Positions 28,597 to 36,658 of a stretch of DNA of 64,000 nt are shown here, one piece after another. The stretch spans positions 1-64,000 of the forward strand of contig JAUYJT010000017.1 of assembly GCA_030700225.1 (NCBI GenBank). Reading direction: 5' to 3'. Position 1 is the first letter of the stretch; every line of letters starts with the position of its first letter. The notes below the pieces were generated by a model, which worked only from the letters and a program-made list of their open reading frames with translations, made no database searches and was not told where the DNA came from. The position numbers and the translations under genes are program-made. This stretch comes from Candidatus Nanopelagicales bacterium. GTDB taxonomy: Bacteria > Actinomycetota > Actinomycetes > S36-B12 > GCA-2699445.

Positions 28597-29227
28597 GCCG
28601 CGCGTCGTCGTATTCGACTACGGGTTCGGGAACGTTCGGTCGGCCGAAAAGGCGCTCAACCGCGTTGGAGCTGACGCCGTGATCACAGCGGACGCTGACC
28701 TGTCTCGTGAGTGCGACGGGCTGGTCGTCCCGGGAGTGGGCGCTTTCGCCGCGTGCATGCGGGGTCTGGCTGATGCCGGAGGGCCCGACATCATCGCCGA
28801 CCGCATCGCCGTGGGGCGCCCTGTCCTGGGGGTCTGTGTTGGGATGCAGGTGATGTTCTCCCGCAGCGCCGAGCACGGTGAGGAGGTGGCGGGTCTTGGC
28901 ATCTGGCCAGGCACCGTCGAACTGCTCCATGCGGAAGTTCTGCCTCACATGGGCTGGAACACCGTCGAGGCCCCGGCAGGTTCGGCGCTGTTTCGCGGCG
29001 TGGCCGACCAGCGCTTCTACTTCGTGCATTCATACGGACTGAGGCAGTGGGCCGAGTTGGCTGGGCTTCCTGGTGCGCAGGTGGCGCTGTCGGAGCATGG
29101 TGAGAAGTTCGCGGCAGCGGTCCAGCACGGCGTAGTCGCGGCTACTCAGTTCCACCCCGAGAAATCTGGAGCGGCCGGGCTAAAGCTGCTCGCTAACTGG
29201 TTGTCCAGCATGTCGCGCCCGGAATAG
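28586..29227 (+). CDS. hisH: Imidazole glycerol phosphate synthase, glutamine amidotransferase subunit
   Basis: HisH releases ammonia from glutamine and passes it to HisF, encoded 1.8 kb downstream. The 213-residue class I amidotransferase has the catalytic Cys in GVCVGMQVMF, and the His-Glu pair in ATQFHPEKSG; VFDYGFGNVRSAEKAL and VPGVGAFAACMRGL are typical of the family. GTG 28586 lies within the end of hisB, eleven bases of overlap, and is the first start that keeps the full N-terminal strand. Confidence 0.96.
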   Translation: MASRPRVVVFDYGFGNVRSAEKALNRVGADAVITADADLSRECDGLVVPGVGAFAACMRGLADAGGPDIIADRIAVGRPVLGVCVGMQVMFSRSAEHGEEVAGLGIWPGTVELLHAEVLPHMGWNTVEAPAGSALFRGVADQRFYFVHSYGLRQWAELAGLPGAQVALSEHGEKFAAAVQHGVVAATQFHPEKSGAAGLKLLANWLSSMSRPE

Positions 29228-29283
29228 CTGAACAAACCGGTCAAAGCCGCTAGATTCCGATCATCCGAGGATGAGGTGGGTAG

Positions 29284-29634
29284 ATGTCTTCTCCGATGCC
29301 AGGTTGGTACCCAGATCCGGAGAACCCTGGGCGACAGAGATTCTGGGACGGCGTGAAGTGGACCGAGGCCAGGGCGTACCCGGAGACCCAGGTCGGGGTG
29401 AACCCGTCGGCTCCCAACGAGAGGAACAAGTCCGATAGCTCCTGGGCATGGGTCGTCGCGATCGCGATCATCGGCGTGATTCTGCTCATCGCAGCGGTTG
29501 TCATCAGCGGTGGCGAGAAGCCAGCGCCAGGTCCTACGACGACAGAGACGACCGCGGGTCCAACTGTCACCCCGCCGACACCGCCGACACCGCCGACCCC
29601 GCCGACCCCGCCGCCGCCGACCCCGACGTCATAG
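29284..29634 (+). CDS. DUF2510 domain single-pass membrane protein with Pro/Thr tail
   Basis: This 116-residue protein has three parts. The N-terminus is a DUF2510 domain (PGWYPDPENPGRQRFWDG then VKWTEARAY). A transmembrane helix runs from about residue 53 to 75 (WAWVVAIAIIGVILLIAAVV). The remaining 40 residues are a Pro/Thr-rich tail ending in repeated PPT units. DUF2510 is an actinobacterial membrane-associated module of unknown function. The order suggests the domain stays in the cytoplasm and the tail lies outside, though topology is not proven. GAGGTGGG precedes the ATG. It sits between hisH and priA in the same direction and is likely co-transcribed, with no obvious role in histidine synthesis. 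Confidence 0.82.
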   Translation: MSSPMPGWYPDPENPGRQRFWDGVKWTEARAYPETQVGVNPSAPNERNKSDSSWAWVVAIAIIGVILLIAAVVISGGEKPAPGPTTTETTAGPTVTPPTPPTPPTPPTPPPPTPTS

Positions 29635-29649
29635 TCGTAGGTTGACCCG

Positions 29650-30411
29650 ATGGCTGGAATCCTGGAGCTGTTCCCCGCTGTCGATGTCGCTGACGGCAAG
29701 GCCGTCCGCCTGGTCAAGGGGGTCGCGGGCACGGAGACCGACTACGGCGACCCCATCGAGGCCGCTCTGCGGTGGCAATCTCAGGGAGCGTCCTGGATCC
29801 ACTTGGTGGACCTGGACGCGGCTTTTGGCCGAGGCTCAAACAGGGAGCTGTTGTCTGATGTAGTTGGACGCGTCGACATCGACGTGGAACTCAGCGGCGG
29901 AATACGTGACGAGGATTCGCTGACGGCGGCCCTGGCCACAGGATGCCGACGGGTCAATCTCGGCACAGCCGCGCTGGAAAGCCCCCAGTGGTGCGAGAAA
30001 GTCATCGCCGAGCACGGAGACCGCATCGCTGTCGGTCTGGACGTGAGGGGGAGTCGCCTGGCAGCTCGGGGATGGACGCGCGAAGGTGGGGAACTGCTCG
30101 CGACGATCGCGAGACTGGATGCGCAGGGGTGCGCGCGCTATGTCGTGACCGACGTGTCTCGCGATGGCACTTTGACCGGGCCCAACCTGGAGCTGCTCAG
30201 GGTTGTCTGCCACAGGACTGAACGGCCGGTCATCGCTTCTGGCGGCGTCGCGAAACTGGAGGATCTGCATGAGCTCGCGGAGCTCCTGCCCTTGGGACTT
30301 GAAGGCGTGGTTATCGGCAAGGCGCTGTATTCGGGGGCGTTCTCGCTCTCCGAGGCTTTGGCCGCAGTCGCTCCTCGCCGGGATTACCTTGACCTCGACG
30401 GTGCCGTCTGA
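29650..30411 (+). CDS. priA: Bifunctional ProFAR isomerase / phosphoribosylanthranilate isomerase PriA
   Basis: This beta/alpha-barrel isomerase acts on ProFAR in histidine synthesis. The sequence is of the actinobacterial PriA type: [56 protein letters not shown] and [18 protein letters not shown]. PriA proteins in Streptomyces and Mycobacterium also replace TrpF, relying on an Arg near residue 19 and an RGWTR loop; both are present here (VRLVKG and ARGWTREGG). No trpF gene is seen among the trp genes of this window, which fits dual use. Catalytic acids Asp in PAVD and TDVSRDGT are conserved. The dual function is inferred from family and context. Confidence 0.94.
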   Translation: MAGILELFPAVDVADGKAVRLVKGVAGTETDYGDPIEAALRWQSQGASWIHLVDLDAAFGRGSNRELLSDVVGRVDIDVELSGGIRDEDSLTAALATGCRRVNLGTAALESPQWCEKVIAEHGDRIAVGLDVRGSRLAARGWTREGGELLATIARLDAQGCARYVVTDVSRDGTLTGPNLELLRVVCHRTERPVIASGGVAKLEDLHELAELLPLGLEGVVIGKALYSGAFSLSEALAAVAPRRDYLDLDGAV

Positions 30412-30450
30412 CCCAGGGCTGAACAGAACCTGCGAACCCGCCCGAACTTA

Positions 30451-30554
30451 GCGGACGTTCTTGACAAACGCGCCCTTTAGGGTACAGACGCGCCCGTTAC
30501 AACGGGTGTCTCCTTGCGTAACGGTCGCGTTTGCACGGAACGGCCGCTTCCGCG
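30451..30554. repeat. Dyad-symmetric intergenic element, copy A
   Basis: This roughly 104-bp noncoding element aligns along its whole length with 42451-42553. Its modules read ACGTT (30455), CCCTT (about 30474), CCGTT (30494), then inverted AACGG at 30501, 30520 and 30539. Spacing is 19-20 bp on each side of a centre of dyad symmetry near 30499. The sequence between modules resembles ACAAACGCG or ACAGACGCG in one orientation and its complement in the other. It lies after priA and before the convergent PPOX gene. The same spacing is kept in copy B despite base changes. Function is unknown: a multi-site operator, a mobile palindromic element and an RNA hairpin are all possible. Confidence 0.8.
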
Positions 30555-30557
30555 CAA

Positions 30558-30583
30558 GGGGGCGGGGCCGTAGCGGGGGGGGG
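30558..30583 (+). other. G-run tract following element A (possible G-quadruplex)
   Basis: Runs of five, four and nine guanines (GGGGG C GGGG then GGGGGGGGG after CCGTAGC) follow the palindromic element within four bases. The long last run can supply two tracts, so an intramolecular quadruplex is possible. Copy B has an even clearer tract at the same place. Confidence 0.5.
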
Positions 30584-30587
30584 CGAA

Positions 30588-30980
30588 CTAGGTGGGGATG
30601 GTTAGCCGGACGGCCGCGTAGTGCTCAGGCCGCTGGCGGGTAACCCGCAACACGATGTCCAGCATCGGCCAAACCAGCCCGTACCTTCGGCGCAGGAGAT
30701 CGCGGGTCCGCGATACGCCAGCCTGATCGACTACGAGCTCAGCTTGGGCCTGGGTTGTGCCGCCTTGGGCCTTGCCGCTGCGATCGCACGGAGCCAACTC
30801 AACGTCAGGGTTGGCCTTGATGTTGCGGGCGGTTTCGGACGCGTCATCGACAATCAGGTAGAGGTGATCTCCTTCGCGCGCGACCCATTCAGCCGTCGTG
30901 CTGGTGGTCCCGGCGGCGCTCGAGGTCGTCAGCAGTATGTTCCGCGCCGCGCTCATGCGGTCAAGTTCGGGAGTCCTCAT
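30588..30980 (-). CDS. PPOX-class (flavin/F420-dependent) family protein
   Basis: This 130-residue protein matches the small split-barrel PPOX family of actinobacterial FMN/F420-dependent enzymes (TIGR03666/TIGR03668-like): an N-terminal helix with LDRMSAARNILLTTSS, TAEWVAREGDHLYLIVDD, and ARNIKANPDVELAPCDRSGK, a typical nucleotide-cofactor region. The substrate is unknown. I prefer ATG 30980, where the family alignment begins; the frame runs up to 31037 and would then overlap hisF. It is transcribed against the his genes, from between priA and hisF, so it interrupts the operon. The stop codon touches the G-run tract after element A. Confidence 0.75.
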   Translation of the reverse strand: MRTPELDRMSAARNILLTTSSAAGTTSTTAEWVAREGDHLYLIVDDASETARNIKANPDVELAPCDRSGKAQGGTTQAQAELVVDQAGVSRTRDLLRRRYGLVWPMLDIVLRVTRQRPEHYAAVRLTIPT

Positions 30981-31030
30981 CGCCGCCAGCTTACGCGCAC
31001 CAAAGTGTCGGCACGCCGTAACCTGGACCC

Positions 31031-31834
31031 GTGTCACTCGCCGTGCGTGTCATCCCCTGCCTGGATGTCGATGACGGCCGTGTCGTAAAGGGCGTCAATT
31101 TCGTCGACCTCAAGGATGCTGGAGACCCTGTTGAACTGGCGGCCGTCTACGACTCCGAAGGGGCGGACGAGCTCGTCTTCCTGGACATCACGGCCTCAAG
31201 CGGCCAGCGGGAAACCACGTATGACATGGTTCGCCGGACGGCGAGCGAGGTCTTCATCCCCCTGACCGTTGGGGGCGGAGTGCGAAGTGTCGACGACTTC
31301 GACCGATTGCTCCGGGCTGGCGCGGACAAGGTGGGCGTGAACACCGCTGCCTTGGCCAATCCTGAGCTGGTCAAGGATGCCTCGCGGAGATTCGGTTCAC
31401 AGTGCGTCGTCGTGTCGGTTGACGCGCGCAGGTGTGCTGATACGGCGAGCGGGTTCGAAGTCACGACTCACGGAGGGCGCCGCGGGACCGGCATCGACGC
31501 GGTCGGATGGGCCAAGCGGGCGGCGGAAACAGGAGCCGGGGAAATCCTGCTGAATTCGATGGACGCGGACGGGACCAAGCGCGGATTCGATCTCGAACTG
31601 ATACGTGCTGTCCGGCACGTAGTGTCCGTGCCGGTGATAGCGAGCGGCGGCGCTGGCTGCCTCGCGGACTTCGGGCCGGCTATCGAGGCTGGCGCGGACG
31701 CGGTGCTGGCCGCGAGCGTGTTCCACTTCGGCGTGCTGCGGATACCTGATGTGAAAGCGGAATTGAGCCGGTCGGGTTACCCGGTCAGGCTGGTCGGTCC
31801 TGGTCTTCGCGAACGTGGAACCGAGCTTGCCTGA
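31031..31834 (+). CDS. hisF: Imidazole glycerol phosphate synthase, cyclase subunit
   Basis: HisF uses ammonia from HisH to make imidazole glycerol phosphate and AICAR. The 267-residue barrel begins [20 protein letters not shown] with the catalytic Asp, and has [36 protein letters not shown] and the second catalytic Asp in [31 protein letters not shown] is the phosphate-binding end. GTG 31031 gives the normal start. It has its own upstream spacer of 50 bases shared with the divergent PPOX gene, so a promoter must lie there. Its last 50 bases overlap the convergent TIGR03085-like gene. Confidence 0.96.
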   Translation: MSLAVRVIPCLDVDDGRVVKGVNFVDLKDAGDPVELAAVYDSEGADELVFLDITASSGQRETTYDMVRRTASEVFIPLTVGGGVRSVDDFDRLLRAGADKVGVNTAALANPELVKDASRRFGSQCVVVSVDARRCADTASGFEVTTHGGRRGTGIDAVGWAKRAAETGAGEILLNSMDADGTKRGFDLELIRAVRHVVSVPVIASGGAGCLADFGPAIEAGADAVLAASVFHFGVLRIPDVKAELSRSGYPVRLVGPGLRERGTELA

Positions 31835-32459
31835 ACGAGGCAACGGCCTCGGGCTCACCGAGAATCTCAACGTCGACTTCGCTGCGGCCGTACGCGAGAA
31901 GCATCAGCTCACCGGCAGTGCCGACGATGGTCACAGCCTGGCTGCCGCCCTTCGCCTTGTGCTCGTGCTCATCCGCGTTCGTACGTCGCAGAATCACACC
32001 ACCCTTGGCGCCCTTGAATAGCAGCCGACCGCCGAGCTTGAGACGATCCCAGAGCAGATCAGACAGCTTCGGGTCAAGGCTGCGCGGCTTCCAGCTGTTT
32101 GAGCCTCTGCGCACATCCTCGTGATGAACGAAAAACTCCACGATGTTCGCCTGGCCATCAACCCATGGGAGGCGGAAGGTCGACCAGATCGGCGGGCCGT
32201 TCCTGACCAGACGGACGAGCTTCTCGAACGGTTGCGAGGCAGCGTCGTTCTGGACCTTCTCCGTCCACGCGGATAGAGGCCCTCCAAGAATTCCGAGCGC
32301 CGCGTCAGGACGGCCTTCGCGCACTACCAAGTGCGCCGCCAAGTCCCTTGTCGTCCACCCCTCGCAAAGCGTGGGTTCGTCCGGGCCGACTTGCTCCAGC
32401 AGGTCACAAAGCTGTGACCGCTCCTCGCGTGCTAGGTCAATGGCTGACACGCGGCCCAT
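31785..32459 (-). CDS. TIGR03085-type DinB-like/MDMPI-fold protein
   Basis: This 224-residue protein belongs to the actinobacterial TIGR03085 family, related to mycothiol-dependent maleylpyruvate isomerases and DinB-like four-helix metalloproteins. The usual metal-binding histidines appear in [14 protein letters not shown] and [14 protein letters not shown]-terminally it has the family's small beta domain ([17 protein letters not shown]). The reaction is not known; thiol transfer or a non-catalytic role are possible. I chose ATG 32459, from where the family similarity begins; the frame is open to 32630. It is antisense to the his genes between hisF and hisI and overlaps the hisF end by 50 bases. 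Confidence 0.8.
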   Translation of the reverse strand: MGRVSAIDLAREERSQLCDLLEQVGPDEPTLCEGWTTRDLAAHLVVREGRPDAALGILGGPLSAWTEKVQNDAASQPFEKLVRLVRNGPPIWSTFRLPWVDGQANIVEFFVHHEDVRRGSNSWKPRSLDPKLSDLLWDRLKLGGRLLFKGAKGGVILRRTNADEHEHKAKGGSQAVTIVGTAGELMLLAYGRSEVDVEILGEPEAVASFRQARFHVREDQDRPA

Positions 32460-32540
32460 ACTAGGCACATCGCGTACCGTGACCTGGTACCCCCCTCGGC
32501 ACTTCGGTCCTGCCGCGCGGATGCCCCCGAGAGAGGCACA

Positions 32541-32912
32541 ATGGGAAGCGTGTCTACCGCGCGCGAAGACGACGACTTGTTGGAAGCGGTCCGCTTCGGG
32601 CCCGACGGTCTGGTTCCCGCTATCGCTCAATCTGTGAGCGGTGATGTCCTGATGCTCGCGTGGATGGATCGCGCCGCGCTGCTGGCAACTTTGGATTCAG
32701 GCCGCGGTACGTATTTCAGCCGGAGCCGTGGAAAACAGTGGACCAAGGGCGAGACGTCCGGAAACGTTCAGCTAGTGCGGCGCGTCCGCTACGACTGCGA
32801 CGGCGACGCGATTCTGCTGACGGTTGAGCAGACCGGACCTGCTTGCCACACAGGCACAGCGACTTGTTTCGATGACCGCGATCTGCCGCTTTCTGTTCGT
32901 GACGGCGCATGA
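32541..32912 (+). CDS. hisI: Phosphoribosyl-AMP cyclohydrolase
   Basis: The enzyme opens the adenine ring of phosphoribosyl-AMP, the third step of histidine synthesis, using zinc. This is the short monofunctional form of 123 residues, with the HisE function separate and not in this window. Motifs are DVLMLAWMDRAALLATL, TYFSRSRGKQWTKGETSGN and the metal-binding cysteines in RYDCDGDAILLTVEQTGPAC followed by HTGTATCF. GAGAGAGG precedes the ATG; a GTG nine bases on is possible. Thirteen bases separate it from trpE, so the two are likely expressed together. Confidence 0.95.
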   Translation: MGSVSTAREDDDLLEAVRFGPDGLVPAIAQSVSGDVLMLAWMDRAALLATLDSGRGTYFSRSRGKQWTKGETSGNVQLVRRVRYDCDGDAILLTVEQTGPACHTGTATCFDDRDLPLSVRDGA

Positions 32913-32925
32913 CTGGCGAGCGAGC

Positions 32926-34500
32926 ATGACCAACATCGCCTCCGCCGACGGCAACGCGGTTCCGAGCTTGTCCGAGTTCAGGGAGTTGGCTAAGACCCGC
33001 CGCGTTGTTCCGGTCATGCGCCGCGTGCTGGCGGACGGGTTCACACCCGTCGGGTTGTATCAAGCTCTGGCTGGAGGTCGGGCCGGAACATTCCTGCTCG
33101 AGTCGGCCGAGCATGGCCGCGTGTGGTCGCGGTACTCGTTCGTCGGAGTGCGATGCCCCGCGATGCTCACCGAGTCCGATGGGCGGGCGCTGTGGTCGGG
33201 TAAGGCACCCGAAGGCGTCGCGCACACCGATGACCCTCTGGAGGCGATGCGAGCCACGATCGAAGCACTGGCAACAGATCGTCCAGAAGGACTGCCGCCA
33301 TTCACGTCCGGCCTGGTCGGGTACGTCGGCTACGACGCCGTGCGACGGCTGGAGCGGCTTCCGGACGAGAACCCCGAGGAATTGGGAGTTCCCGAGCTGT
33401 GCATGCTCCTGGCCACCGACGTGGCTGTCTTGGATCACGCCGACGGCACTGTGTTGCTCATAACCAACGCTGTCAACTACGACAACTCTGACGAGCGCGC
33501 CGACGCCGCGTGGGTCGACGCGATGGGTCGGCTGGATCGCATGACACGCGACCTCGCCAGGGCAGTACCTATTCCGCCGGCCAGATACCGCGCGGTATCC
33601 GCGAAGGCTCCGGCTTCCCGCACTGACCGGGACGACTATCTGGATGCCGTTGCCAAGTCCCGTGAGTACATAGAGGCGGGGGACGCGTTCCAGATCGTGA
33701 TCTCGCAGCGTTTCTCGACTAAGTGCCCGGCTTCGGCGATAGACGTCTATCGGGTGTTACGCGCGACGAATCCAAGCCCATACATGTACCTGTTTCGCTT
33801 CCCCGAAGCGACTGGATCCGACGACGGGCTGTCGGACCGCGTCGCCTTCGACGTAGTCGGCTCGTCCCCGGAGGCGCTAGTGACCGTCAAGGCGGGCGAG
33901 TGCATGCTGCATCCCCTCGCTGGTACCAGACGCCGGGGCGATTCACCTGAAGAGGATGTCGCCCTCTCGGAGGACTTGCTGGCTGACGACAAGGAGCGGG
34001 CTGAGCACTTGATGCTGGTAGATCTGGGCCGAAACGATTTGGGAAGGGTGTGCGCGCCTGGGTCGGTCGAAGTCGTCGAGTTCATGCAGGTGGAGCGCTA
34101 CTCGCATGTCATGCACATCGTGTCTACCGTCGTGGGTCGTCTCGCGCCAGGGAAGTCCGCCTTCGACGCGCTCGCCGCTGCCTTCCCGGCGGGAACCTTG
34201 TCCGGCGCGCCCAAGCCACGTGCCATGGAAATCATCGACGAGTTAGAGCCCGTCAGGCGCGGACTGTACGGAGGAGCTGTCGGCTACCTCGATTTCGCTG
34301 GCGATCTCGACACCGCGATCGCGATCAGGACAGCGGTCATCCTCGGCGGTGTTGCCTACGTGCAGGCGGGCGCGGGGTTGGTCGCGGATTCGGTTCCGGA
34401 GACCGAGGACGCGGAGTGCCGCAACAAGGCGGCCGCCGTGCTCAACGCTGTGGCTTCGGCCGCGACGATGGACGCCGCCCTAACGGACGATGGCGCGTGA
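32926..34500 (+). CDS. trpE: Anthranilate synthase component I
   Basis: The enzyme converts chorismate to anthranilate with ammonia from a glutamine amidotransferase (TrpG), which is not encoded nearby. The 524-residue product has the chorismate-binding domain with EAGDAFQIVISQRFS, HPLAGTRRRGDSPEEDVAL, LMLVDLGRNDLGRVC and AAFPAGTLSGAPKPRAMEIID. The N-terminal domain carries LLESAEHGRVWSRYSFVG, part of the tryptophan feedback site (the S of LLES is usual). ATG 32926 is chosen because it follows hisI by 13 bases and gives the normal N-terminus. There is no room for a leader peptide attenuator before it. Its stop overlaps the response regulator start. Confidence 0.95.
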   Translation: MTNIASADGNAVPSLSEFRELAKTRRVVPVMRRVLADGFTPVGLYQALAGGRAGTFLLESAEHGRVWSRYSFVGVRCPAMLTESDGRALWSGKAPEGVAHTDDPLEAMRATIEALATDRPEGLPPFTSGLVGYVGYDAVRRLERLPDENPEELGVPELCMLLATDVAVLDHADGTVLLITNAVNYDNSDERADAAWVDAMGRLDRMTRDLARAVPIPPARYRAVSAKAPASRTDRDDYLDAVAKSREYIEAGDAFQIVISQRFSTKCPASAIDVYRVLRATNPSPYMYLFRFPEATGSDDGLSDRVAFDVVGSSPEALVTVKAGECMLHPLAGTRRRGDSPEEDVALSEDLLADDKERAEHLMLVDLGRNDLGRVCAPGSVEVVEFMQVERYSHVMHIVSTVVGRLAPGKSAFDALAAAFPAGTLSGAPKPRAMEIIDELEPVRRGLYGGAVGYLDFAGDLDTAIAIRTAVILGGVAYVQAGAGLVADSVPETEDAECRNKAAAVLNAVASAATMDAALTDDGA

Positions 34501-35201
34501 CCCCGATGACGGATGGGTCGCGAGGTCTGGTGCTCGTCGTGGAAGACGAGGCAGCGATCGCGGACATCTTGCGCATGTACCTTCGTCGTGAAGGCTTCGG
34601 AGTCACCATCGAGAAGTCCGGTGAGGCGGCTCTGGTTTCGATCAAACGCGTGCGCCCGGTCGCGGTAGTTCTGGATGTCGGACTTCCCGGAATCGACGGC
34701 ACTGAAGTCGTTCGCCGGATGCGGGCAGCGGGTGACTGGACGCCCGTGTTGTTCTGCACAGCCAGAGAGGACGAGATCGACCGGATCCTGGGATTGGAGC
34801 TTGGAGCGGACGACTACATCACCAAGCCCTTCAGCCCCCGCGAAGTCGTCGCCCGGGTCAAGGCGGCGGTGCGCAGGGCGTCTGGTCCGGGTGGCGCGGA
34901 CGTGCTGAGCGTCGGCGAGGTGACAGTTGACCGAGCGGCGCACACGGTCCGCGTCCGCGATCGGAACATGGCGCTTACGGCCACCGAGTTCGAACTACTC
35001 GCATACCTCATGGCGAAGCCTGGCCGGGTGTTCTCGCGCGAGCAATTGCTGTCACAGGTCTGGGGTTACGAGGCCATGGCCAGCACTCGGACGGTCGACG
35101 TGCACGTGGCACAGGTCAGGGCCAAACTGGGCTCGGCGAGTCCAATCCGAACCGTGCGCGGAGTTGGATACTCGGCTGTCCGAGAGAGCGTCGATGACTG
35201 A
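34497..35201 (+). CDS. OmpR/PhoB-type response regulator
   Basis: This is a two-domain regulator. The receiver has the acidic pair (VVEDE), the phosphorylated Asp in VVLDVGLPGIDG (residue 60 counted from this start), the Thr in LFCTAREDE and the Lys in YITKPFSPRE. The C-terminal winged helix has LTATEFELLAYLMAKPGRVF and VDVHVAQVRAKLG with VRGVGYS, as in PhoB/OmpR. I placed the start at GTG 34497, which makes a four-base overlap with trpE; ATG 34506 is an alternative. It is followed by its kinase with an eight-base overlap. Its location inside the trp genes is unusual and suggests co-expression. Confidence 0.92.
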   Translation: MTPMTDGSRGLVLVVEDEAAIADILRMYLRREGFGVTIEKSGEAALVSIKRVRPVAVVLDVGLPGIDGTEVVRRMRAAGDWTPVLFCTAREDEIDRILGLELGADDYITKPFSPREVVARVKAAVRRASGPGGADVLSVGEVTVDRAAHTVRVRDRNMALTATEFELLAYLMAKPGRVFSREQLLSQVWGYEAMASTRTVDVHVAQVRAKLGSASPIRTVRGVGYSAVRESVDD

Positions 35202-36582
35202 ATCGCGCCAGGGCTTCCTGCGGACCGTGTCGGGCAGAACCGTCCTGCTCGCGGCGGGCGTCGCTGTTCTGACGGCCGTGGTCGCTGTGGCGGTCAGCAT
35301 CCCGCTGATCCTTGGCGCGTCCAAGACCCAGGAGCAGGTGACTCTCGACAGGCTCGCGGACGTCACAGTCGAAGCGCTTCAACGCCCCTCTCCGATGGGG
35401 GCGACAATGCGGTTGAGGCAGTCGCTGGCTGCCCAGCGCGTGACTCCCTACGTGGTGGGTCCGGAGCTCGAGGTGCCGCCCGGATTGGACCGTGCCCAAG
35501 TTGCCGCGATCATCGCGGGAGATCGCTTGTCTACGACAGTCACGGTCTCCGGGGACAGCTACTTCGTCGCCGGGCGCCCCATCGACGGTCGCTACGGCTT
35601 GGTGTTGTTGGCGCCAGCCCAACTCGCGGGGGACTCCGCGGATGAGGCGGTCAGGCGGCTCCTGGTAGCGCTGGCCATCGGGGTGCTCGTTGCCGCTGGA
35701 ATCGGTTACCTGGCCTCGCGGCGCCTCACAAGTCCTTTGCGCCAGGCCGCCGATGCCGCCGAGAGGTTGTCATCCGGAGAGCGCGGTTTGCGGCTGGACC
35801 CAGAGGGGCCCGCCGAAGTGGCCGACATAGCGACGTCGCTGAACCAGCTTTCTCAGGCGTTGGCGCGAAGCGAAGGACGTCAACGCGAGTTCCTGCTCTC
35901 GGTGTCACACGAACTGCGAACTCCACTGACAGCGGTGCGCGGGTACGCGGAGGCACTCGCGGACGGGCTAGTGGATCCCAGTGAGGTCGCCAGCACTGGG
36001 GCGGTAATGACGCGGGAGTCAGATCGGCTGGACCGGCTCGTTTCCGATCTGCTCGACCTGGCGAGGCTGGGTGCCGCGGAAGTCGCTGTCGAGGTCGTCG
36101 TCATTGACATGTCCGAAGTCTGCGCCCAGGCCGCGGAAGTGTGGTCGGACCGCTGCCAGCGGGAAGGCGTCGTGTTCACTCCCGACATCTCCTCAGGGGT
36201 CTTCGTCCGCGCCGATCCCACTAGGGCGCGCCAAGTCATCGACAACTTGGCTGAGAACGCTCTGCGGGTGACACCTTCCGGCGCGCGAATCGTCCTGGCT
36301 CTGCGCAGGGAGGATGGAGACGCGGTGATCGAGGTCCGCGACGGTGGACCGGGGCTGTCCGACGACGACATGGCAGTCGCGTTCGAACCGGCCGCGTTGT
36401 ACGCGCGCTACCGGGGTATTCGCGATGTTGGCTCCGGAGTCGGACTGGCTCTAGTGGGGCGCCTGGCAGCTCGACAGGGAGGTCGCGCTCGGGTCGAGCG
36501 GTCCGCCGAGGGAGGTGCCGCGTTCCAGGTGAGGATGCCGCTGGTTCTCCCCGAAGGTGGCAGCCCCGTGACTCATTCCTGA
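35194..36582 (+). CDS. Sensor histidine kinase
   Basis: The 462-residue protein has two transmembrane helices, about 14-41 and 155-174, which enclose an extracytoplasmic sensor region of some 110 residues with no recognised fold. A HAMP linker follows (LASRRLTSPLRQAADAAERL), then the dimerisation/phosphoacceptor domain with His239 in SVSHELRTPLTAVRGYAEAL, and the ATPase domain with NLAENALRV, DGGPGLSDDD and GVGLALVGRLA. It would phosphorylate the upstream response regulator. The ligand cannot be guessed from sequence. Its gene ends 76 bases before trpC. Confidence 0.92.
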   Translation: MTESRQGFLRTVSGRTVLLAAGVAVLTAVVAVAVSIPLILGASKTQEQVTLDRLADVTVEALQRPSPMGATMRLRQSLAAQRVTPYVVGPELEVPPGLDRAQVAAIIAGDRLSTTVTVSGDSYFVAGRPIDGRYGLVLLAPAQLAGDSADEAVRRLLVALAIGVLVAAGIGYLASRRLTSPLRQAADAAERLSSGERGLRLDPEGPAEVADIATSLNQLSQALARSEGRQREFLLSVSHELRTPLTAVRGYAEALADGLVDPSEVASTGAVMTRESDRLDRLVSDLLDLARLGAAEVAVEVVVIDMSEVCAQAAEVWSDRCQREGVVFTPDISSGVFVRADPTRARQVIDNLAENALRVTPSGARIVLALRREDGDAVIEVRDGGPGLSDDDMAVAFEPAALYARYRGIRDVGSGVGLALVGRLAARQGGRARVERSAEGGAAFQVRMPLVLPEGGSPVTHS

Positions 36583-36658
36583 GGCCTGGCACCCACCGGA
36601 TTCATGGGTTGGGCGCGGCGCTACTGTGACGTGAATCGGGCTTTCAGGGAGGTCGGCG

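Noticed and set aside
29250-29732. Antisense open frame with Gly/Val repeats opposite the DUF2510 gene
   Set aside because: It is the mirror of the Pro/Thr-rich tail; no ribosome binding site and no family match, while the + strand gene has a clear domain and start.
30461-30643. Short open frame across element A sharing VAF-RNGRF with a frame on the other strand of element B
   Set aside because: The shared peptide is explained by the dyad symmetry of the element, frames lie on opposite strands in the two copies, and neither has a ribosome binding site.
32913-32925. Tryptophan leader peptide attenuator before trpE
   Set aside because: Only 13 bases separate hisI and trpE, with no run of Trp codons.
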